From Pseudomonadota bacterium (GTDB taxonomy: Bacteria; Myxococcota_A; UBA9160; PR03): a stretch of 48,285 nucleotides of DNA. The notes beneath the pieces are model-generated. The model saw only the letters and a program-made list of their open reading frames with translations, was not told the DNA's origin and did no database searches. Shown one piece after another: positions 16,045 to 23,607 of this stretch; positions within the stretch are counted from its first letter, which is position 1, and the number at the start of each line of letters is the position of its first letter. Where the stretch lies: positions 1 to 48,285 of the forward strand of contig QEVM01000011.1 of NCBI GenBank assembly GCA_003576805.1, read 5' to 3'. A program made the translations under genes and the position numbers.

Positions 16045-16665
16045 ATGCGGAAGTTGCTCATCGCCAGTCTCGGCGCCGCTCTCTGTCTCGGCCTCGCACA
16101 CGGCGCGGCCGCGGACCCGATCGGGCCCGAGGACTGCTCCACCTGCCAGGGCACGAGCATCGAGCTCTTGTACGGACCCGTCCCGGACAGCAGCACCAGC
16201 TTCGAGATCACGCTGCGCATCGACACCAGCGGCTACGAGGGCGACGGCGCGCGGATCGGCGAAGTCGCGTTCAAGGTGAGCCCGCAGCTCGAGTCCGTGA
16301 GCCTGCTCGACGCGCCGGGCGGCGCCGGCTCCTGGAACGAGATCCTCGGCGGCATCAACGCCGACGGCTGCCAGGGCAACGACAACAACGGCTTCGCCTG
16401 CGCGGCCTCCGACGACACCAACGCGGCGACGCTGCCGAACGACGGCGTCTACGAGTGGGTGTTCCAGATCGGGCTCTCCGAGGCCGACGACCTCTTCACG
16501 GAGATGTTCCAAGGCAGCGTGAAGGCGCGCTTCCTCGACGCGAGCGGCGACAAGACCGGCGACCTCGTGTCGGAGAACATCACGCTGCAGCTGATCCCCG
16601 AGCCGGGCACGCTGCTGCTGCTGGGTGCAGGTCTGGCAGCGATCGCCGGCAAGCGACGCGCTTAG
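16045..16665 (+). CDS. PEP-CTERM sorting domain protein
   Basis: This is a 206-residue exported protein with a signal peptide (RKLLIASLGAALCLGLAHG, AAA cleavage region), a mature body containing two cysteine pairs (CSTCQG; CQGNDNNGFACAA), and a C-terminal tag, LIPEPGTLLLLGAG, a short hydrophobic stretch and GKRRA. It would be exported, cleaved by exosortase and retained at or released from the cell surface. The body has a cohesin-like or PEP-CTERM-typical beta sandwich flavour (FEITLRIDTSGYEGDGARIG, EVAFKVSPQLESVSLLDAPG), similar in spirit to small surface proteins of unknown role. The ATG at 16045 has a clear GGAGG ten bases upstream; an earlier in-frame ATG lacks this. It follows the SDR gene by 148 bases and may have its own promoter. 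Confidence 0.9.
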   Translation: MRKLLIASLGAALCLGLAHGAAADPIGPEDCSTCQGTSIELLYGPVPDSSTSFEITLRIDTSGYEGDGARIGEVAFKVSPQLESVSLLDAPGGAGSWNEILGGINADGCQGNDNNGFACAASDDTNAATLPNDGVYEWVFQIGLSEADDLFTEMFQGSVKARFLDASGDKTGDLVSENITLQLIPEPGTLLLLGAGLAAIAGKRRA

Positions 16666-16759
16666 GCGCGCGACTCCGAGCGCGTCGCGGCACGGCCGCG
16701 GCGACCGGACGGCCGCGGAGCGGGTGGCCCGGCGGGCCCCCGCTTCGCGTCTCGCGCCG

Positions 16760-17260
16760 TCAGGCCTCGAGCAGCGAGATCAGGTCGAAGGTCGTGACGA
16801 TCCCGGCGAGGACGCCGTCGCGCACGATCAGCACGCGGTGCAGGCGTCCCTCGCGCATGAGGCGCGCGACCTCCGACACCGGCGTGTCCTCGTGCGCGGT
16901 GACGACGTCGGTCTGCATCACGTCCGCGGCCGTCAGCTGCGAGAGCCGGTCCTGGAAGTCGGCGGCGGTGTCGCTCCAGTCGGGACCCGAGAACTCGAGC
17001 GTCTCGCGGAAGTAGGTGCGGTCGCCGCTGCCCTCGTCGTGCTCCTGCTCGATCGCGCGCAGGATGTCGATCGTCGACACCACGCCGAGCAGGCGCTCCG
17101 TCTCGTCCACGACCGGCGCGCCGTGGATGTCCTCCTCGACGAAGAGCTGCACGACCTTCGCGAGCGGCATCTCGGGGTTCACCCCGATCACGCTCGACTG
17201 CATCACCTCGCGGGCCGGCCGGTCGCCGGCCGCCGATTTCCGCGCCTTCGCTGCGCTCAT
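16760..17260 (-). CDS. CBS-domain pair protein
   Basis: This is a 166-residue cytosolic protein made almost only of two CBS domains. CBS1 is about 16-72 (VMQSSVIGVNPEMPLAKVVQ, HGAPVVDETERLLGVVSTID) and CBS2 about 109-166 (DVMQTDVVTAHEDTPVSEVA, LHRVLIVRDGVLAGIVTTFD). Such pairs bind adenine nucleotides and act as energy or redox sensors for partner proteins; the partner is unknown. The ATG at 17260 has GGAGG eight bases upstream. About 30 residues between the domains are acidic and probably flexible. It is followed, in the direction of transcription, by the convergent PEP-CTERM gene, and preceded by the TetR gene on the same strand (59 bases apart). Confidence 0.88.
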   Translation of the reverse strand: MSAAKARKSAAGDRPAREVMQSSVIGVNPEMPLAKVVQLFVEEDIHGAPVVDETERLLGVVSTIDILRAIEQEHDEGSGDRTYFRETLEFSGPDWSDTAADFQDRLSQLTAADVMQTDVVTAHEDTPVSEVARLMREGRLHRVLIVRDGVLAGIVTTFDLISLLEA

Positions 17261-17319
17261 GATGTCCTCCGGGCTTCGATGCCTAGCGACTTCCCCTCGC
17301 GGTCGCCATCGCGTGGCCG

Positions 17320-17946
17320 TCAGTCGCGGATCCACTCTTCGGTGCGCGCGACCAGCTCGTCGAGCAGCGCGCGGCGCGAGATGCCGCGCGGCGGATCGAA
17401 CACGAGCTGCATGATCGTCGACGTGACGAGGTTGATCAGGAGCTGGAGCGACGCGTCGCTGAGGTCGGAGCGCACGAAGCCCGCGGCGTGGCGGCGGATC
17501 TCTTGCGAGAACTCGAGCAGGCGCGGGCCGAGGCTCTCGATCGAGTCGAGCTGCCCCGTGTGCGGGAACTGATAGAGGAAGACCGCGACCAGCTTTTTCT
17601 CGCGCAGCAACGTGTCGTGGATCCGCTCGATCCAGCGCCGCACCGCGCGCTGCTCGCCGCCCTCGACGACCTGCGCCGCGCCGCGCCCGAGGCGGCGCAG
17701 CACGCGGTCCACGAGGCGCGCCGCCACCTCGGCCACGACGGCGTCCTTGCCCGGGAAGTACTCGTAGAGCGAGGCGACGTTCACGCCCGCGCGGGCGGCG
17801 ATGTGGTTGGTCGTCGTGCGGGCGTAGCCGCGCTCGACCAGAAGCCCAGCACACGCCTCCACCAGCGCGTCGAAGGTGACGCGCGAGCGCTCTTGCACCG
17901 GCCGCTTTTTCGGAGCGAGCGCGGGCGCTTCGGCCGATCGTCGCAG
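17320..17946 (-). CDS. TetR family transcriptional regulator
   Basis: This is an approximately 208-residue one-component regulator. The N-terminal helix-turn-helix reads TFDALVEACAGLLVERGYAR, TTTNHIAARAGVNVASLYEY, FPGKDAVVAEV, a clear TetR_N domain; the C-terminal domain holds the ligand pocket. The start is uncertain. A CTG at 17946 stands at good distance from a strong GGAGGA element, whereas the first standard start in frame is a GTG at 17898 with no ribosome binding site. It is divergent from the MpaB-type oxygenase at 18031, with only about 85 bases between, so it probably represses that gene and itself. A short dyad in the gap is a possible operator. Confidence 0.85.
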   Translation of the reverse strand: MRRSAEAPALAPKKRPVQERSRVTFDALVEACAGLLVERGYARTTTNHIAARAGVNVASLYEYFPGKDAVVAEVAARLVDRVLRRLGRGAAQVVEGGEQRAVRRWIERIHDTLLREKKLVAVFLYQFPHTGQLDSIESLGPRLLEFSQEIRRHAAGFVRSDLSDASLQLLINLVTSTIMQLVFDPPRGISRRALLDELVARTEEWIRD

Positions 17947-17970
17947 GTGGAGTCCTCCGCCCGGCGAAAT

Positions 17971-17995
17971 CCGAGCAATCCGAGCAATCGCTTGG
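17971..17995. promoter_or_regulatory. Tandem repeat and dyad in the TetR/MpaB divergent gap (possible operator)
   Basis: CCGAGCAAT occurs twice in tandem (17971-17979, 17980-17988). The second copy forms an imperfect dyad CCGAGC-AATC-GCTTGG (17980-17995; five of six positions match). It lies between two divergent starts, the usual place for a TetR operator. Binding is inferred. Confidence 0.4.
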
Positions 17996-18030
17996 TTTAG
18001 CCTAGCGGGACCGGAATGGGAGGATCCCGC

Positions 18031-18969
18031 ATGCAGGATCTCGCGCGGCTCGCGACCCGGAGGCTCGAAGCGTGGCGCCAGCGCATCGTGCGCGACATCG
18101 AGGAGGCCGGCGGGCGCCACGACGAGCCCGAGATCTACGCCGGCGAGCCCGGCGACCCGGGTCTCGCCGGCGGACCCGACAGCCTCTCCTGGGAGATCCA
18201 CGGCGACCTCGCGACGCTCGTCGTGGCGGGCACCGCCGCAATCCTGATGGAGCTGCTCCACCCGTCGGTGATGGCGGGCGTGCACGAGCACTCGTCGTTC
18301 CGCAGCGATCCGCTGCGGCGCGCGCGCAACTCGCTCGGCTACGTGCTGCGCACCACCTTCGGCAGCACGCCGGGCGCGACGCGCGTCGTCGAGTCGGTGA
18401 AGCGCGCGCACTCGTTCGTGCACGGAACCCGGCCCGACGGCGTCGCCTACCGCGCGCTCGACCCCGAGCTGATCGCGTGGGTGCACACGTCGATCCCGTG
18501 GGCGGTGATGACGGCGTACGACCGCTACGCGCGCCCGCTCACGCGCGACGAGCAGGACCGCTACCTGCGCGAGCAGGCGGTGATCGGCCGCATGGGCGGC
18601 GCCGAGTGGGTGCCCGAGTCGGTCGCCGAGCTCGACGCCTACGTCGAGCGCATGCGCCCGCTGCTCTGCCGCAGCGAGCCGCTGCAGGACTTCCTCGACT
18701 TCGTCGCGCGCGGCAGCGACGCGTTTCCGTTGCGCCGAGGCGAGCGCATCGATCGCTGGATCGGCGTGCGCGCGTCGATGGACCTGCTGCCCGCGTGGGC
18801 GCAGCGCCTGACCGGCACCGACGCGCCCGACCTGCTCCGCCGCTTGGTGCTGCGTCCGTCGGACCGGCTGAAGAGCGCGCTCGTCCGCTGGGCGTATCCG
18901 GAGCTGCCGTGCAAGGCGATGGCGCTCGCGCGCGTGCGCGGCGTCGCCGCGACCGAGTCCGCCGCGTGA
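18031..18969 (+). CDS. MpaB / latex-clearing-protein-like oxygenase (DUF2236)
   Basis: This is a 312-residue protein of the MpaB/rubber-oxygenase catalytic domain family, heme-b-binding oxygenases that cleave C=C bonds in isoprenoids or act on other hydrophobic substrates. Seen family features are MELLHPSVMAGVHEHSSF, RSDPLRRARNSLGYVLRTTF, HSFVHGTRPDGVAYRALDPE and LIAWVHTSIPWAVMTAYDRY; the His residues in these blocks are candidates for heme ligation. No signal peptide is visible, so it is probably cytoplasmic. The ATG at 18031 is preceded by GGGAGGA at 18018-18024, which decides against an in-frame ATG 15 bases earlier that would overlap this element. Divergence from a TetR gene suggests inducible expression by a hydrophobic ligand. 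Confidence 0.85.
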   Translation: MQDLARLATRRLEAWRQRIVRDIEEAGGRHDEPEIYAGEPGDPGLAGGPDSLSWEIHGDLATLVVAGTAAILMELLHPSVMAGVHEHSSFRSDPLRRARNSLGYVLRTTFGSTPGATRVVESVKRAHSFVHGTRPDGVAYRALDPELIAWVHTSIPWAVMTAYDRYARPLTRDEQDRYLREQAVIGRMGGAEWVPESVAELDAYVERMRPLLCRSEPLQDFLDFVARGSDAFPLRRGERIDRWIGVRASMDLLPAWAQRLTGTDAPDLLRRLVLRPSDRLKSALVRWAYPELPCKAMALARVRGVAATESAA

Positions 18970-19024
18970 TCGAGCGGCTCCCGCGCGCGTCGTTTTGGGT
19001 TGTGTCCGCAATGTAGGTGCTGCG

Positions 19025-22000
19025 ATGATGTGCCCCTTCGTGCGATCGGGGGGGTGCACCGTGCGCAGCGGATGGCGGAGCAGTGGGAGCGGCCCGGCGC
19101 GGACGCGAGGCGCAGCGCGCTCGGCGTGCCTCGCGAAGGTCTGCGCCGCCGCGTGGCTGCTGCTCGCCGGCGCCGCGCCGGCCGGCGCGTTCAGCTGGTT
19201 CGACGGCAAGGTCGAGCTGCACGGCTACTTCGCCGAGCAGATCCGCGCGCTCGCCAACGACTTCGATCCCGACGAAGAGTACGACCTCGCCCAGTGGTAC
19301 AACGTCCTCGCCATCGAGCTCGAGGTGATGCCGTTCCCGAACGGGATCGGGCCGCTCGAGATCGTCGAGTTCTACGTGCGCGGCGAGGCGCGCTACGACT
19401 GCATCTGGACGCGCGGCTGCGGAATGTTCCCGTCCGTCAATACGTACGGGAACCGCGCCGAGCACCTCCCGCCGCGCCTGATCGACGGCCGCAACGCCGG
19501 CTTCGTCGGCTCGCTGCGCAGCGGCGACCGCCGCTACTACGCGAACGTGAAGCGCGAGACCGTGACGCTCGAGAACCCGCGCGACGGCGACGGAGACTTC
19601 CCGCAGCGCCCGCTCCGCTTCCACGAGCTGCCCAACTTCGTGTCGCTGTTCGCGGCGGGCAAGGGTCCGAACTTCGAGTTCGAGCCGGTCGGTCCCGACT
19701 TCGGCGACGACCCGCCGCCGTTCGTCTTCGACGCGATCCTCTCGCGCTGCAAGTTCGGCGTGCGCAATGCGCCGGGCGGCGAGAACGGCACCGTCAGCGA
19801 GATCATCGGCCCCTGGAATCCCGGCTGCCCGATCCGCGAGATCGGCGCGCTGCGCTTCAAGCCGAACCCGTTCCACCAGGGCGACGTGAATCCGATCCTG
19901 CTCGGCGTCGATCGCAGGCCGGGGACCGGCACCTGCGTCCTGCCCACCTCCATGCCGCTCGGCTGCGAGCCGCTCGACCGCTACACGAACGGACCCATCA
20001 TCCCGACGGGCGTGCGCGAGCTTCCGTACCGCGTCGCGCCGTTCCACCGCGCCGACGAGCGCGGCCTCGATCCCGAGGACGCGCAGGGCCTGTACCTGCC
20101 GAGCGCGGGGCTCGTGCGCGAGCTGAAGAGCGGCAAGCTCGACTCGATCGACCAGAACTTCGGACAGCAGGAGCTGGCGTGGAACCACGGCGCCAGCCAG
20201 CAGGACGAGCGCGAGCTGAAGGAGGCCTACGTCGACATCGAGGCCGCCGAGGGCCGGCTCTGGATGCGCCTCGGCAAGCAGACGATCGTGTGGGGCAAGA
20301 CCGAGCTGTTCCGCAACACCGACCAGTTCAACCCGCAGGACTTCGCGCTCGCCTCGCTGCCGGGGCTCGAGGAGTCGCGCATCGCGCTGTGGTCGGCGCG
20401 CGGGACCTGGTCGTTCTACAACGTCGGCAAGCTCGAGGACGTCCGGCTCGAGCTCGCGATGAACTTCGACGACTTCGAGCCCGCCGATCTCGGCCGCTGC
20501 GGCGAGCCCTTCTCGCTCGAGCTCGTGTGCGGCATCACGCTCGGCTACTTCGCGCACGGCATCGCGGGCGTCGGCCTCGCCGGCCACGACAAGCCGCCCG
20601 CCCCGTGGAACGACGTCGAGGGCATCGAGGCGGGCGCACGCGTCGAGTGGCGCTACAAGCGCTTCAGCTTCCAGGTCTCCGACTTCTACGGCTACGACGA
20701 CTTCCCGTATCCCCGCCGCATCTCGACCTACGAGCGCAACGTCGACGAGACGAGCGGGCGGCCGCGCCGCTCCGGCGCGCGCGGCGCCTGCCGCGACGGC
20801 AGCGAGCGCGCGTGCCTCGGCCGCCGCAACGGCGTGCGGATGGGCCCGGACGCGCAGCCCCTGCGCGTGGCCGACCTGTCGGGCCCGGACGGTGTGCCCG
20901 ACGGCTTCCCCGAGACGGTGATCGAGCGCGGCACCACCGATCCGATCCTCGCGGCCGCCTACAAGACCGGCGAGCTGATCATCGAGCCCGAGCACAAGAG
21001 CGACGTGCTCCGCAACCACCCCGCGAACCAGACGACCTGGACGCTCGCGAACACGCTGTGCGGCGTCTCGGGACCGTTCGTGGACCCGCGCCTGTGCGCC
21101 TTCGCCACGCCCAACGGACTCCACGGTCCCGGCGGCAACCTGAGCTCGGTCGCGAACGGGGCCTCGGCGCTGCTCGCCGGCAGCCCGGCGGCGATCGGCA
21201 GCGCGACGTCGTCGTTCGCGCGCTTCGTGTGCTGGACCACCGACGACAGCCACGACGCACGGCCGTGTCGCAACGCGATGCGCGCGTCGCTGATCCGGCT
21301 CAACCTCGATCCGGGCGACGGCGTCGGCGCCTTCAGCGACGGCGGCGGCAGCTTTGCCGTGCCCGGCACCGGCAATCCGTGGGCGGACCAACGGCCGACG
21401 GGGCAAGCGCTGGGCCAGGCGCTCTCGCCCGCGCAAGAGGCTCTCTGGGGCTGCGGTCCCTACTACCAGATCGACTGCGACCTCGACGGCATCGACATCT
21501 TGAACTCCGAGGCGAGCGCGATCCTCCAGTCGTGGCCCGGCTTCGACGGCACCCAGGGATACGCCGCGACGTGGGACGTGCGCGCTTCGGGACAGCCCGG
21601 CACGCTGCACTTTCGGGGCGGCCCGGTGGCGACGCGCTGGAGCGACGGCCGCCAGGTGATGCTGCCGGGCTCGCGCGGCCCGCTCGACCCGGGCTACGAC
21701 GCGACCGTCGACGGCTGCGTCGACGCGACGTCGTCCGGCTGCCGCGCCGGCGACAACGGGCGCACGGCCGCGGCGATCACGCTCTTCCATCCGTATGCGG
21801 GCTCGCTGGACGGCGGACCGCGCGAGCAGTTCCGCAGCGAAATGGCGGCGACGTCCTGGAACTTCCTCGTGACGGTCTTGTTCGGCGGCCGCGAGCTCGA
21901 CGAAGAGAATCCGAAGATCGACCAGTTCGACCCGCGCGATCCGTACGGCGACGGCTACGTCCGGCTCGCCGACGGCACGCGCACCGACCAGCTACGCCGG

Positions 22001-22795
22001 GGCGCGGACCCGCAGCGCGCGGCGCAGGGGCTCCCGACCGCGTGCGGCATCTACCTGCCGCTGCTGTGCAGCTCGGTGCGCGGGATCCTCTCCGCGGCGG
22101 GCGCACGCCGCAACTCCGTCCGCGCCGGCGGCGACAACGGCTACGGCCGCCGCGACTGGGCCTGGCACTCGGGCGGCGAGCTCGTGCTCGACTACCAGAA
22201 GCGCAACGTGCTCGGCTTCGCGTTCGACTTCGACGAGAACCGCACCAAGTCGAACTGGGGCTTCGAGATGACCTGGGTGAACCGCCAGCCCTTCGTCAGC
22301 AACGACGAGTGGGACGGCATCGCGAAGGTCAATACGCTGAACCTCACGATCTCCGCCGACCGCCCCGCCTTCATCGACTTCCTGAACCCGGGGCGCACCT
22401 TCTTCTTCAACTCCCAATGGTTCTTCCAGTACATCGACGACTACGACGACAACTTCTACGCGAACGGCCCGATCAACGTGCTGGCCACCTTCACCGCGTT
22501 CACCGGCTACCACCAGGACCGCCTGATGTTCTTCAACACCCTGGTGTACGACTTCCTGTCGCGCTCCGGCGCGCTGCTGCCGTCCGTGATCTACCGCTTC
22601 ACCGAGAGCTTCTCCGTCACCGTCGGCGCCAACGTCTTCTGGGGCCGCACCGAATGGCGCGACGCCCCCATCAACGAGATCCGCCCCGCCCTGAACCGCA
22701 CCGGCAAACACGCCTACGAAGACGCCGTCGCGAACGGCCTCTCCGCATTGCGCGAACGCGACGAGCTGTATCTCAACATCCGGTACACGTTCTAG
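19025..22795 (+). CDS. DUF1302-type outer-membrane protein
   Basis: This is an approximately 1256-residue exported protein. A signal peptide (AAAWLLLAGAAPAGAFSW) is preceded by a long basic leader, so the true start could be the GTG at 19061 rather than ATG 19025. The body has the DUF1302 signature: LKEAYVDIEAAEGRLWMRLG followed by KQTIVWGKTELFRNTDQFNP, where Gly-Lys-Gln...Trp-Gly-Lys is characteristic. The C-terminal half is beta-barrel-like (FFFNSQWFFQYIDDYDDNFY, LTVYDFLSRSGALL) and ends ...YLNIRYTF with the terminal Phe typical of outer-membrane barrels. DUF1302 genes usually sit next to a DUF1329 gene and are linked to uptake or export of hydrophobic compounds such as sterols. No DUF1329 gene is present here. 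At about 1.25 kilo-residues it is longer than most members, with many Cys in the inserted loops. Confidence 0.82.
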   Translation: MMCPFVRSGGCTVRSGWRSSGSGPARTRGAARSACLAKVCAAAWLLLAGAAPAGAFSWFDGKVELHGYFAEQIRALANDFDPDEEYDLAQWYNVLAIELEVMPFPNGIGPLEIVEFYVRGEARYDCIWTRGCGMFPSVNTYGNRAEHLPPRLIDGRNAGFVGSLRSGDRRYYANVKRETVTLENPRDGDGDFPQRPLRFHELPNFVSLFAAGKGPNFEFEPVGPDFGDDPPPFVFDAILSRCKFGVRNAPGGENGTVSEIIGPWNPGCPIREIGALRFKPNPFHQGDVNPILLGVDRRPGTGTCVLPTSMPLGCEPLDRYTNGPIIPTGVRELPYRVAPFHRADERGLDPEDAQGLYLPSAGLVRELKSGKLDSIDQNFGQQELAWNHGASQQDERELKEAYVDIEAAEGRLWMRLGKQTIVWGKTELFRNTDQFNPQDFALASLPGLEESRIALWSARGTWSFYNVGKLEDVRLELAMNFDDFEPADLGRCGEPFSLELVCGITLGYFAHGIAGVGLAGHDKPPAPWNDVEGIEAGARVEWRYKRFSFQVSDFYGYDDFPYPRRISTYERNVDETSGRPRRSGARGACRDGSERACLGRRNGVRMGPDAQPLRVADLSGPDGVPDGFPETVIERGTTDPILAAAYKTGELIIEPEHKSDVLRNHPANQTTWTLANTLCGVSGPFVDPRLCAFATPNGLHGPGGNLSSVANGASALLAGSPAAIGSATSSFARFVCWTTDDSHDARPCRNAMRASLIRLNLDPGDGVGAFSDGGGSFAVPGTGNPWADQRPTGQALGQALSPAQEALWGCGPYYQIDCDLDGIDILNSEASAILQSWPGFDGTQGYAATWDVRASGQPGTLHFRGGPVATRWSDGRQVMLPGSRGPLDPGYDATVDGCVDATSSGCRAGDNGRTAAAITLFHPYAGSLDGGPREQFRSEMAATSWNFLVTVLFGGRELDEENPKIDQFDPRDPYGDGYVRLADGTRTDQLRRGADPQRAAQGLPTACGIYLPLLCSSVRGILSAAGARRNSVRAGGDNGYGRRDWAWHSGGELVLDYQKRNVLGFAFDFDENRTKSNWGFEMTWVNRQPFVSNDEWDGIAKVNTLNLTISADRPAFIDFLNPGRTFFFNSQWFFQYIDDYDDNFYANGPINVLATFTAFTGYHQDRLMFFNTLVYDFLSRSGALLPSVIYRFTESFSVTVGANVFWGRTEWRDAPINEIRPALNRTGKHAYEDAVANGLSALRERDELYLNIRYTF

Positions 22796-22990
22796 TTCAG
22801 GCCGAGAAGGCCCGAACCAGCTGCGGCCGATCGATTGGAACGAAGGCACCCTTCCCCGCCCACAGCAGCGCATCGCCGGGAAGCCGTAGATAGATCGATC
22901 GCGCGGACGAGACGCTGCGGCTTTGTGGTGCACACCGCGCGGAACTCGACGAGATCGCGCATCGGCGCCATTGGGAACGGGAGCGCGACC

Positions 22991-23145
22991 CGACCGGACG
23001 GCTTCGACGTCGGCATGAATCTCGGCGCGGCCGCCGGCCAGACCGTGCCGAATCTCCACCTGCACGTGGTCCCGCGCTACGCCGGCGACGTCGAGGATCC
23101 GCGGGGCGCGTGCGGTGGCTGATCCCGAGCAAGGCGGAATTGGAG
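22991..23145 (+). pseudogene. HIT-family protein remnant, C-terminal part, frameshifted
   Basis: The plus strand reads [39 protein letters not shown] and then, after a shift of frame around 23107-23110, [10 protein letters not shown]. Together these match the C-terminal half of HIT (histidine triad) nucleotide hydrolases, which normally read ...PDGFNVGxNxGxxAGQTVxHxHxHxxPRxxGDxxDPRGGVRW. The first His of the triad is Asn here. With a missing start, the frameshift and the loss of a triad residue, this is a decayed fragment. The N-terminal part of the same fold appears next to it on the other strand. Confidence 0.65.
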
Positions 23146-23155
23146 CGAACGAGTG

Positions 23156-23221
23156 AGCATCCGCGAGCGCGTGTCGCTCCGCCGGACTCGCATCGAACCA
23201 CGTGGCCACGTGCCGTCGAAT
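23156..23221 (-). pseudogene. HIT-family middle segment in inverted orientation
   Basis: On the minus strand 22 codons read IRRHVATWFDASPAERHALA followed by DA. This is the HIT block (IPxRHV...FDxSPxExxxL) that should precede the PDGF...HLHLH block of the plus-strand fragment. It abuts that fragment but runs the other way, pointing to an inversion within an old HIT gene. Confidence 0.5.
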
Positions 23222-23349
23222 GGCGCGACCCGATCCGTCCCGGGCCCATCGAGTCGCAGCAGCAAATCGAGACGGCCCGCCAGCGACGGCTGGGGGACGT
23301 CCGGGAGGCGTTTCTCGCGCAGGATTTCGGCCGGAGCGCGGAGCGGCCG

Positions 23350-23607
23350 ATGGGCGTCGTGCGCGGCTGGCGCGGTGACGATCCCGACCGCGGGTCGCCG
23401 CTGTGGGAGGAGACGGTGCTCGAGGCCGTCGCGTGCGCGCTGCGCGCCCGGCTCGTGCGGAGCGCCGTCGACGTCCTGCGCCGCGACCGCGACGTGCTGC
23501 TCGCCCGCGTCGAGGGCGCGATCGGCGCCGAGGTCGTCGCACTCCAGCGAACCGTCGCGGGAGGCGTGCGCTCGACGCATTCACGCATCACGAGCGCGGC
23601 CTGCTAG
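23350..23607 (+). CDS. Hypothetical protein, possible gene remnant
   Basis: This 85-codon frame starts at an ATG and shows strong G/C preference at third codon positions (PLWEETVLEAVACALRARLV and onward), which suggests past or present coding. The frame is open upstream to the HIT remnant at 23110. The protein looks alpha-helical, with Leu/Val/Arg-rich amphipathic stretches, and has no family that I recognise. Its last 20 bases overlap the end of the convergent surface-protein gene. It could be the tail of a larger disrupted gene. Confidence 0.35.
   Translation: MGVVRGWRGDDPDRGSPLWEETVLEAVACALRARLVRSAVDVLRRDRDVLLARVEGAIGAEVVALQRTVAGGVRSTHSRITSAAC

Noticed and set aside
18539..21790. Long minus-strand open frame opposite the DUF1302 gene
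   Set aside because: Same reason: low-complexity Arg/Ala/Val translation, and the plus strand encodes a signal peptide and conserved barrel motifs.
22797..23591. A minus-strand gene covering the debris region after the DUF1302 gene
   Set aside because: The minus-strand frames are Ser/Arg-rich and lack motifs apart from the short inverted HIT block.
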